Source of the DNA: Planctomycetota bacterium
Lineage (GTDB): Bacteria; Planctomycetota; PUPC01; DSUN01
DNA: 18,288 nt
Assembly: GCA_035384565.1 (NCBI GenBank)
Contig: DAOOIT010000094.1
Coordinates: 1-18,288 of the forward strand
Direction of reading: 5' to 3'
The notes under the pieces are model-generated. The model was not told the origin of the DNA. It worked only from the letters and a program-made list of their open reading frames with translations, and searched no databases. A program made the translations under genes and the position numbers. Numbering within the stretch: position 1 is the first letter of the stretch; the number at the start of each line of letters is the position of its first letter. Below, in pieces: positions 1 through 5,545 of this stretch.

Positions 1-11
1 GTCCAACCCCG

Positions 12-42
12 ACCTCCCGCGGGTTCGCAACCCGCGGGAGGT
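12..42. repeat. CCTCCCGCGGGTT palindrome, copy 1
   Basis: A perfect 14-bp inverted repeat (12-25 and 29-42) with a 3-base CGC spacer. Near-identical palindromes occur at 16589-16619 and 18144-18172, so this is a dispersed REP-like family. There is no T-tract after the stem, so it is not a typical intrinsic terminator. Confidence 0.85.
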
Positions 43-108
43 TCCTGCATCCCGCGTCCAGTCTCCCCGGAAGACGAAGCGACTGCAAGGGCGAGCGCTG
101 GGGTTCCA

Positions 109-140
109 CCCTCCCGAACGTATTGGAGCGTTCGGGAGGG
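109..140. repeat. REP-like CCCTCCCGAA hairpin, copy 1
   Basis: Perfect 12-bp arms at 109-120 and 129-140 enclose an 8-base loop, TATTGGAG. The same hairpin type, with ATTGGA or its reverse complement in the loop, recurs at 11355-11386, 11413-11444, 16541-16568 and 16653-16684. The right arm runs directly into the long structured repeat that follows. Confidence 0.85.
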
Positions 141-412
141 CTCTGCCGAGCGGCTGGCGGGCGCAGCCTGTCCATACTTGCTCAACCCTGTGAGGGGGGA
201 AGTGAGCAAGTATGGGTGGATGGGCGAGGATTGGCGATTCTCGCAGCTCCGGCCATACTCGCTCATCTGAGGGATGAGCAAGTATGGGGGCGGGAATGGC
301 CGGGGGCGTAAGGCGTTGGGGCATAGCGGGTTATGGGGAGGCCTCGCCGGCGCCACAGCCCCCGTTCCGCGCTCCCCAGCGGCTGCCACGCAGGATCGCC
401 AAACCCTGAGGA
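131..412 (+). repeat. Long structured repeat, copy A
   Basis: About 280 bp that aligns, in reverse orientation, with 14606-14890. It carries two hairpins: stem 1 pairs 172-184 with 203-215 (13 bp) and stem 2 pairs 253-266 with 274-287 (14 bp, one mismatch). Loop 1 (ACCCTGTGAGGGGG) is kept in copy B while the stem bases are replaced on both sides, which indicates selection on pairing. No coding content is supported. The rest of the gap (about 413-530) shows nothing I can name. Confidence 0.7.
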
Positions 413-530
413 GGCTGAAACAGGCTGCTATTCAGTCGGAGCGTATCCCAGTGGATTGCAGGCGGCCCGTGGCTCGCGCGCGCCACCAGCCTGCCCCGAG
501 CCCATCCTGTCGGATTCCCCCGACTATCGC

Positions 531-558
531 TTGCATGCGCGGGGGAGGCGCGTATACT
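531..558 (+). promoter_or_regulatory. Candidate sigma70-type promoter for the 615 gene
   Basis: TTGCAT (531-536), a 16-base spacer and TATACT (553-558) lie about 55 bases before the chosen start at 615. This is the best -35/-10 pair in the leader and is oriented toward the oxidoreductase gene. Confidence 0.55.
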
Positions 559-614
559 GATGCGAACAGGTGCGTTCCGTTCGCAGGTCACCGACATCCC
601 ACGGAGGTGAATGG

Positions 615-1829
615 ATGGCGAGGCAGCAGGGGGTCACGCGTCGCGGGTTCCTCGGCAGGGCGGCAGCAGGGATGGCCATTGCCCCCCTCGTGATGAAGTC
701 CAGCGCCTTCGGCGCCAACGACCAGTTCGCCATGGGCTTCGTGGGCATGGGCGGCCAGGGCCGCGGCGACATGGGCGGCTTCCTCGGCTTCAAGGAGCTG
801 CGCGCCGTAGCCGTGTGCGACGTGCACGAGGCCCAACGCGAGCAGGCCCGCAGCATGGTCAACTCGCGCTATGGCAACAACGACTGCAAGTCGGTGGGCG
901 ACTTCCGCGAGATCACCCAGGACCCCAAGATTGACGCCGTCTTCTGCGCCACGCCCGACCACTGGCACGCCGTGATCACCGTGGACGCGATGAAGAACGG
1001 CAAGGACGTCTACTGCGAGAAGCCCGAGACGCTGACCATCCGCGAAGGCCGCATCATGATCGAGACCGCGCGGCGCTACGCCCGCGTCTTCTCGGGCGGC
1101 AGCCAGCGCGTGTGGGAGGACTACAATTGGTACCATCGCGTCATGTGGGGGGGCGCCGCGGGCAAGCTCCAGGAGGTCTACGTCAACATCGGCGGCCCCT
1201 CGGGCGACTGCTATCTGCCGGCCGAGCCCGTGCCGCCGGGCATGGACTGGGATATGTGGCTCGGCCCCGCGCCCTGGCGCCCCTATAACAAGGGGCTGCA
1301 TCCCTTCACCTGGCGCGGCTACCGCGACTACTCGGGCGGCAACATGACCGACTGGGGCGCGCACCACATCGGCGGCGCGCTCTTCGCCGCGCAGCTTCAC
1401 GACCAGCCGCTCCCCGTCGAGATCATCCCGCCCGACGGCAAGGAGTACAAGCAGCTCACCTTCAAGTACGGCAGCGGGGTGCGGCTGTACCTGGGCGGCG
1501 CGTGGGACGGCCCGCTGGGCTTCAAGGGCACCCTCGGCGAGGTGCCCGAGCGCGGCAAGCCGCGCATCCCGCCGCCCCCCACGCCCATCCAGGGCTACCG
1601 CGGCCGCGGCGGCATCTTCGGCGACTTCGTCCACTGCGTCCTCACCCGCCAGCGCCCCTTCCGCGACATCGAGATCGCCCATCGCGCCGTGGCCACCTGC
1701 CACCTCGCCAACATCGCCTTCTGGCTCAAGCGCCCCCTGAAGTTCGACCCCGACAAGGAGCAGTTCGTCGGCGACGAGGCGGCCAACCGCTGGGTGGACC
1801 GCCCGAAGCGCCAGCCCTGGACCCTGTGA
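615..1829 (+). CDS. TAT-signal Gfo/Idh/MocA family oxidoreductase
   Basis: A 404-residue NAD(P)-dependent oxidoreductase-type protein. The start at 615 follows GGAGGTGA at 603-610; an upstream in-frame start at 570 lacks such a site. The N-terminus carries a twin-arginine motif (TRRGFLG, residues 8-14) followed by an alanine-rich hydrophobic stretch, so export or membrane anchoring is likely. The Rossmann motif GxGxxG uses Gly44, Gly46 and Gly49. The family's EKP motif is Glu135-Lys136-Pro137, with the lysine usually catalytic, and a DWGAHH motif near residue 246 is typical of the secreted planctomycete/Lentisphaerae-like subgroup. The substrate cannot be read from sequence; sugars or inositols are usual for the family. 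The RiPP genes start 28 bases downstream on the same strand, so co-transcription is possible, but a functional link is unproven. Confidence 0.92.
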   Translation: MARQQGVTRRGFLGRAAAGMAIAPLVMKSSAFGANDQFAMGFVGMGGQGRGDMGGFLGFKELRAVAVCDVHEAQREQARSMVNSRYGNNDCKSVGDFREITQDPKIDAVFCATPDHWHAVITVDAMKNGKDVYCEKPETLTIREGRIMIETARRYARVFSGGSQRVWEDYNWYHRVMWGGAAGKLQEVYVNIGGPSGDCYLPAEPVPPGMDWDMWLGPAPWRPYNKGLHPFTWRGYRDYSGGNMTDWGAHHIGGALFAAQLHDQPLPVEIIPPDGKEYKQLTFKYGSGVRLYLGGAWDGPLGFKGTLGEVPERGKPRIPPPPTPIQGYRGRGGIFGDFVHCVLTRQRPFRDIEIAHRAVATCHLANIAFWLKRPLKFDPDKEQFVGDEAANRWVDRPKRQPWTL

Positions 1830-1857
1830 ACCCGGACCGCGACGCGGAGAGGCCACG

Positions 1858-2151
1858 ATGCTGGACGAGAACGTGCGCCTCGCCCTCCGCGAGGACGTCG
1901 CCCACCAATCCCTCGGCGAGGGCCAGGACACGGTGGTGCTGTCCCTGCGATCCGGCTACCTCTACACCTGCAACGAGACGGCGGAGCGGTTTCTGCGCGC
2001 CCTGGACGGCCGCCGCACCCTTGGGCAGGCGGTGGACCTCCTGGAGGCCGAGTACGACGTGCCGCGCGCCACGCTGGCCGCCGACCTGACGGCCCTGGCC
2101 GAGGAACTGCTGGCGGAGGGCCTCGTCGTGGTCGTGGGGGAGGGGGCTTAG
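1858..2151 (+). CDS. PqqD-like RiPP recognition protein (lasso B1-like)
   Basis: A 97-residue protein with the PqqD/RRE pattern: an SGYLYTCNETAERFL segment around residues 31-45, then LDG, then a C-terminal helical region with a DLTALAEELLAEGLV ending. Discrete proteins of this family form a small winged-helix fold that binds RiPP leader peptides and presents them to modifying enzymes. In lasso systems the B1 protein binds a YxxPxL leader motif, and three peptides with exactly that motif are encoded about 0.9 kb downstream. Its stop codon abuts the start of the B2-like peptidase gene with no gap, as expected for translational coupling of a split B1/B2 pair. Family assignment is from pattern recognition, not a search. 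Confidence 0.85.
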   Translation: MLDENVRLALREDVAHQSLGEGQDTVVLSLRSGYLYTCNETAERFLRALDGRRTLGQAVDLLEAEYDVPRATLAADLTALAEELLAEGLVVVVGEGA

Positions 2152-2583
2152 GTGCGGCGGCTCGCCCTGCGCGCGCACATCTGGTGGACCGCCTGCCTCA
2201 TCCCCGTGCTCGACCGGCTGCTGCCCCTCCGGGGCGTGCTCTGGGTGCTCACGCCCGCGCGGTGGTGGCATCCCTACCGGGGAATGGCGCCGGAGGCCAT
2301 CGGCGGCCTCGTGCGGCGGCGCCTCGCGCATCCCCGCCAGATGAAGCGCCGGGCCTGCCTGCGCGAGGGCCTCCTCCTCTTCCACTTCCTGTGCCTGGCC
2401 GGGCTCGAACCCGTGCTGCACTTCGCCGTCTTCCCCGCCGAGGCCCCGCCGCGGCCGATGCACGCCCATTGCTGGGTGACGCTGGGCGATGTGGCCTGCT
2501 CGGCCCCTGCCCAGCCGCCGTGCGCCGAGATGATGCGCCACTCGCGCGCCACGGGCACCACCCTCGTGGCGAACCCCTCTTGA
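2152..2583 (+). CDS. Lasso B2-like transglutaminase-fold leader peptidase
   Basis: A 143-residue protein starting with GTG immediately after the PqqD-like stop. It matches the lasso peptide biosynthesis B2 family (Transglut_core3): Cys69 in RRACLREGLLL is the expected nucleophile, His106 in AHCWV corresponds to the family AHAWVE motif, and Asp113 is a candidate third residue. Family members are cysteine proteases that remove the leader peptide. The N-terminal 40 residues are rich in Trp and Leu, as in other B2 proteins. Overall length is typical. No macrolactam-forming cyclase gene accompanies it here, so it probably matures a non-lasso product. A hairpin lies 43 bases after the stop. Confidence 0.82.
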   Translation: MRRLALRAHIWWTACLIPVLDRLLPLRGVLWVLTPARWWHPYRGMAPEAIGGLVRRRLAHPRQMKRRACLREGLLLFHFLCLAGLEPVLHFAVFPAEAPPRPMHAHCWVTLGDVACSAPAQPPCAEMMRHSRATGTTLVANPS

Positions 2584-2626
2584 CGCACCCTGCCCCGCGA
2601 GTCTGGAAAATCAGGCACGCGCTGGC

Positions 2627-2668
2627 CATGCTGTATCACTTCCTCTCCCACGGGGGTGATACAGCATG
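2627..2668. repeat. Perfect hairpin related to long structured repeat
   Basis: Arms 2627-2639 and 2656-2668 are perfect 13-bp complements (CATGCTGTATCAC) around a 16-base loop. The stem matches stem 1 of the repeat at 14800-14845. It lies 43 bases after the B2-like stop and could attenuate transcription, but it has no following T-tract. Confidence 0.8.
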
Positions 2669-2718
2669 CACGGGGACCCGATGCGCCCCAAGAGCGCGCT
2701 GCCGACGGCCTCCGCCGA

Positions 2719-3005
2719 TTCCTGCATGTGTGCGGGCCGGAATCGTAGGTGGCTGCGGGAGCTCCGAAGGAGCGAAATGGGAGAACCAGGGCAACGCCCT
2801 TACCCTTGCCCACATGTTCTCGAGAGCCTGCTTCAGCCCCCGAAGAGGGCGTTTGGGCTACGGCCCGGTCGCCCGCGTTCGCGGGCTGCAAGGCCCTCAC
2901 GTGTGGGAGAAGATGAGGGCGTTGCCCTGGGCTATCCCATGCGAGCCCCTCAGGCTCCAGAGAGAACCAGCCTGCCGACAACTCCGGCCCACACCCCTCC
3001 TGCAT
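2719..3005 (+). mobile_element. Decayed non-autonomous element with 9-bp flanking repeat
   Basis: A 269-bp element (2728-2996) with imperfect 18-bp inverted ends (14 of 18 match; core GGGCCGG). It is flanked by 9-bp direct repeats TTCCTGCAT (2719-2727) and CTCCTGCAT (2997-3005), which match at 8 of 9 bases. Its ends and much of its interior align with the reverse complement of the 8812-9380 element. No transposase is encoded. It inserted between the B2-like gene and the precursor promoter, whose -35 box begins at 3014. Confidence 0.75.
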
Positions 3006-3013
3006 TTTGATGC

Positions 3014-3042
3014 TTGACTCTTCCATGCGGATTTGCTAGCCT
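3014..3042 (+). promoter_or_regulatory. Candidate promoter for RiPP precursor operon
   Basis: TTGACT (3014-3019), 17 bases, then TAGCCT (3037-3042). It starts 9 bases after the flanking repeat of the decayed element and about 48 bases before the first precursor. It would give the precursors and the downstream enzymes a transcription start independent of the PqqD/B2 pair. Confidence 0.5.
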
Positions 3043-3089
3043 TCAGGAGCACGGTGTGATGGGCCGGTCCCAGATCCCTGGAGGTGCGC

Positions 3090-3206
3090 ATGGGAGTCAA
3101 GAAAGAATATCGGGCGCCGAAACTCCGGCGACGTGAGCGGCTGGCCAAAGTCGCCGAGGGCGGAAGCGTCACGATCATCACCGCGCGGACCGCGCCCGGG
3201 AAGTGA
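3090..3206 (+). CDS. RiPP precursor peptide 1 (YxxPxL leader)
   Basis: A 38-residue peptide beginning MGVKKEYRAPKL, preceded by GGAGGTG at 3080-3086. Tyr7, Pro10 and Leu12 form the YxxPxL motif known from lasso leaders as the B1/RRE-binding site, followed by a basic RRRERLAKVAE helix-like segment. Aligning with precursor 2, whose Thr22 fits the usual Thr at -2, places cleavage after residue 23. This leaves a predicted 15-residue core, GGSVTIITARTAPGK. The core contains no Asp or Glu, so a lasso-type isopeptide ring is impossible; it offers Ser26, Thr28, Thr31 and Thr34 as possible modification sites. It has a four-residue C-terminal extension (APGK) absent from the other two. The cleavage site is inferred. 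Confidence 0.85.
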   Translation: MGVKKEYRAPKLRRRERLAKVAEGGSVTIITARTAPGK

Positions 3207-3240
3207 GCGCGACGGGAGGAACCGCCAGGAGACCCACCCT

Positions 3241-3342
3241 GTGCCAAAGAAGAGGCGCTACACCAAGCCGCGGCTCACGCGCCGCGACGCGCTGAGCCGA
3301 GTGACCAAAGGCGGCCCGAGTGTCATCACCGCGCGCACCTGA
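3241..3342 (+). CDS. RiPP precursor peptide 2 (YxxPxL leader)
   Basis: A 33-residue peptide with a GTG start, preceded by AGGAG at 3228-3232 with 8-base spacing. It aligns without gaps with precursors 1 and 3 over the leader: KKRRY, Pro10, Leu12, Arg14-Arg15, Asp16, Leu18, Val21. Thr22 sits at the -2 position expected for lasso-type B2 cleavage. The predicted core after Lys23 is GGPSVITART, 10 residues with no acidic residue. A longer reading from 3133 overlaps precursor 1 and has no ribosome site, so the GTG at 3241 is preferred. The gap from precursor 1 is 34 bases. Confidence 0.85.
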   Translation: MPKKRRYTKPRLTRRDALSRVTKGGPSVITART

Positions 3343-3366
3343 GGGTGCCTTCCAGAGGAGATGTGG

Positions 3367-3471
3367 ATGGCTCGCAAGAAGCGCTATGTCCGGCCCGCAC
3401 TCACACGACGCGAGAAACTGGCCAAGGTCGCCGAGTCCCAGCAGCCGGTGATCACCGGCCGCATTGGGTAG
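3367..3471 (+). CDS. RiPP precursor peptide 3 (YxxPxL leader)
   Basis: A 34-residue peptide beginning MARKKRYVRPAL. The ATG at 3367 is preferred over the ATG at 3361 because AGAGGAG (3354-3360) is 6 bases upstream of the former and directly abuts the latter. Tyr7, Pro10 and Leu12 are at the same positions as in the other precursors, and the EKLAKVAE segment is nearly identical to precursor 1. The predicted core after Glu23 is SQQPVITGRIG (11 residues), again without Asp or Glu. The VIT(A/G)R block is shared with precursor 2 and, as IIT-A-R, with precursor 1. The kinase-like gene starts 15 bases downstream. Confidence 0.85.
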   Translation: MARKKRYVRPALTRREKLAKVAESQQPVITGRIG

Positions 3472-3486
3472 TGCACAGGACGGCTC

Positions 3487-4545
3487 TTGCCGAGTTCGAG
3501 TCCAGCGGCCTGGCCGAACCCCCAAGTGCAGTTCCTTCATGGCGAGGGCGAGTTGCTCCTCAAATTCAATCTGCATGGGGTGCGCCTGCGAGCGAGAGTG
3601 GACACGCCGTCGCTCGCCGCACGCTTGCGCGAGGCGGTGGGCCCCTTCGAGGTGGATGACGACGCCGCGCCCGACTTCGTCCTGACTATTCAGCACGCGC
3701 AGGAGCCGTTCGCCGACGTCGCCCCAGAGGGCATGCAGGAGCACTGGCGCGGAACGCTCCCCGACGGGCCGCCCGTGGTGTGCTACCGCGGCGCGTCGGA
3801 GCGCGAGGTGCTGCTGCCCGGCCTGGCCCGCCTGCGGCTGACCGAGCGCGGCGGCGACATCCGCGCCGTCCCCGGCGCCGACGGGTGGCTCAACCTCGGC
3901 TGCCTCCTGCCCGCCCTGTGCGAGTTCCTGGCCCGCCGCGGGCACTACGTTGTCCACGCCGCCACGCTGTGCACGCACGTGGCCGGCGCGCCCCGCGCGC
4001 TGGTGGTGGGCGGCCCGAGCGGCGTCGGCAAGACGACCACGGCCCTGGCCCTGGCCCACGCGGGGATGCAGTTGCTCACCGACGACGCCACTTTTCTCAC
4101 CCTGCCCGGTCCCGGCTTCGACGCCTTCCGCGTGTGGGGCCTGCCGCGCCCATGCAAGGTCCACCGCCGAACCGTGGAGTTGATGCCCTGGCTGCGCCCG
4201 CTGTGCGACGGCGCGGAGCCTGTGGCGGATGAGTACCTGGTCGGGTGGGCCGCGCTGGCCGGCCCCGGCGTCCCCGGGCTGGCCGAGCCGGCCGCCGTGC
4301 TCCTGCTCGAGCCGCGAAACCCCCAGGCGCACCGCCTGCGCCCGCTCGACAGGGTGGAAGCCGTCGCCCGCCTGATCAACGAGAACGTGCGGGCCGGCGA
4401 CCCGCGCGCCGAGGGGCCGGCCGGGGGCGCCTTCCGCGCCCTGGCCGCCCTGGCCGCGCGAGTGCCCGTGTGCGCCTTGAGCGTGGGGCCCGAGCTCGAG
4501 TCGCTCGCCCCAGTGGTCCGCCCTCTTCTGGCCCCCTCGCGGTGA
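3487..4545 (+). CDS. HPr-kinase-like ATP-binding protein of RiPP locus
   Basis: A 352-residue protein with a Walker A loop GGPSGVGKTTT (Gly175 to Thr185, Lys182 central), preceded by HAATL and followed by LLTDD (Asp199-Asp200). This is the arrangement of HPr kinase/PEP-carboxykinase-like P-loop proteins found in some lasso clusters. In paeninodin-type clusters such a kinase phosphorylates the precursor. The start is uncertain: TTG at 3487 with AGGA at 3477-3480 is the best choice, and GTG at 3526 is an alternative. By position, directly after the three precursors, it probably acts on the core Ser/Thr residues; this is inference. The N-terminal 150 residues resemble the variable sensor-like region of these proteins and show no recognisable motif. 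Confidence 0.8.
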   Translation: MPSSSPAAWPNPQVQFLHGEGELLLKFNLHGVRLRARVDTPSLAARLREAVGPFEVDDDAAPDFVLTIQHAQEPFADVAPEGMQEHWRGTLPDGPPVVCYRGASEREVLLPGLARLRLTERGGDIRAVPGADGWLNLGCLLPALCEFLARRGHYVVHAATLCTHVAGAPRALVVGGPSGVGKTTTALALAHAGMQLLTDDATFLTLPGPGFDAFRVWGLPRPCKVHRRTVELMPWLRPLCDGAEPVADEYLVGWAALAGPGVPGLAEPAAVLLLEPRNPQAHRLRPLDRVEAVARLINENVRAGDPRAEGPAGGAFRALAALAARVPVCALSVGPELESLAPVVRPLLAPSR

Positions 4546-4549
4546 TGCC

Positions 4550-5545
4550 ATGATGGGCGCTGCCTTCGATGCCTGCTTCCTCGCCCTCGCCGACCCGGCG
4601 CCCGGCAAGCCCGTGCCAGGCCTGCCGGCGCGACTCGACCCCGAGCGCCTGGTGGACCTGGCGGACCGGCACGGCGTGCTGCCGGCGGTGGCGCGGGGCC
4701 TGCGCCTCCTCGAGGCCGCCGAGCCGGCCGTCGCGGCGGCGTTGGCTCTGGCCGAGGAGCGCCTCCTGCGTGGCGTGGCCTTCGCCCTCCGCCTCCGGAT
4801 GCAACTCGCGGCGATTGCCGCGGCCCTTGCCGAGGCCGGCGTGCCCGCCCTGGTGCTCAAGGGGCCGGAGTTTGCCGATCGCCTCTACGCGGAGCCCGCG
4901 CTCCGCCCGTTCACCGACCTCGACTTCCTGCTGCCGCGCGAGGCCCTGGGCGCCGCAGGCGCCGTGCTCGAGGGGCTGGCCTATCGCCGCTGCCCCGAAC
5001 CGCCGAGCAAGTACCCCGGCGCCTACGGCGAGGAGATGTGGGTGCTGGACGAGGCGGGGACCGGCGCCGTGGAACTGCACTGGGACCTCGTGAACTCGCC
5101 GGCGCTGCGGCGCCGGTGCTCGGTGGGCTTCGGGGACCTGGCTCTCGCGCCCCCGGGGGCCGGCGCGCTGCCGCGGGCCACGCCAGCCAGCCTGCTGCTC
5201 ATCGCCGCCGTGCACGCGGCCATGAGCCATCGCTTCGACCGGCTCCAGCCGCTGGCCGACGTGTGCCAGGCGGCCCGCGGCGCGGCCGGGCCGGTGGACG
5301 CCGCCTGGCTCGCCGAGGCGGCCTCGCGCACCGGCAGCGCCCTGGCGCTCGGCGCCGCATTGCGGCTGGCCGAGGCGCTCTTCCGCGAGCCGGCCTGCTC
5401 GGAACTGCTCGCGCGCACGCCGGGGCTGTCGCAGGCCGAGAGGCGAGGCCGCTGGCTTCTGACGCCGCGCGCCGTGCTGCACTCGAAGTCGCCCGCGGCC
5501 CGGGCGCGCCGCCAACTGTTTCGGGAGCTGTTGAAACGCCGATGA
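4550..5545 (+). CDS. NTP_transf_5-type nucleotidyltransferase
   Basis: A 331-residue protein with the pattern of the uncharacterised nucleotidyltransferase family PF14907: LKGPEFADRLY, then RPFTDLDFLLP with Asp123 and Asp125 as the metal-binding DxD pair, then VELHWDL and a HAAMSHRFDRLQPLADV segment. Members often sit beside lasso B1/B2 and HPr-kinase-like genes, but their reaction is not established. It begins 4 bases after the kinase stop; a second ATG at 4553 is an equally possible start. It overlaps the next gene by ATGA. A role in nucleotidylating the peptide, or a phosphorylated intermediate of it, is inference. Confidence 0.82.
   Translation: MMGAAFDACFLALADPAPGKPVPGLPARLDPERLVDLADRHGVLPAVARGLRLLEAAEPAVAAALALAEERLLRGVAFALRLRMQLAAIAAALAEAGVPALVLKGPEFADRLYAEPALRPFTDLDFLLPREALGAAGAVLEGLAYRRCPEPPSKYPGAYGEEMWVLDEAGTGAVELHWDLVNSPALRRRCSVGFGDLALAPPGAGALPRATPASLLLIAAVHAAMSHRFDRLQPLADVCQAARGAAGPVDAAWLAEAASRTGSALALGAALRLAEALFREPACSELLARTPGLSQAERRGRWLLTPRAVLHSKSPAARARRQLFRELLKRR

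Noticed and set aside
274..693. Small plus-strand gene upstream of the oxidoreductase
   Set aside because: It lies in the repeat copy and promoter region, overlaps the oxidoreductase start and has no recognisable features.
2184..3017. 277-codon plus-strand frame over the B2-like gene
   Set aside because: An alternative frame of the B2-like gene that continues through the hairpin and the decayed element.
3090..3471. Classical lasso peptide precursors
   Set aside because: The leader motif fits, but predicted cores have no Asp or Glu for the ring and no cyclase is visible, so I call them lasso-like RiPP precursors only.
3178..4860. 560-codon minus-strand open frame
   Set aside because: Shadow of the kinase-like and nucleotidyltransferase genes, crossing two precursor genes; no family features.
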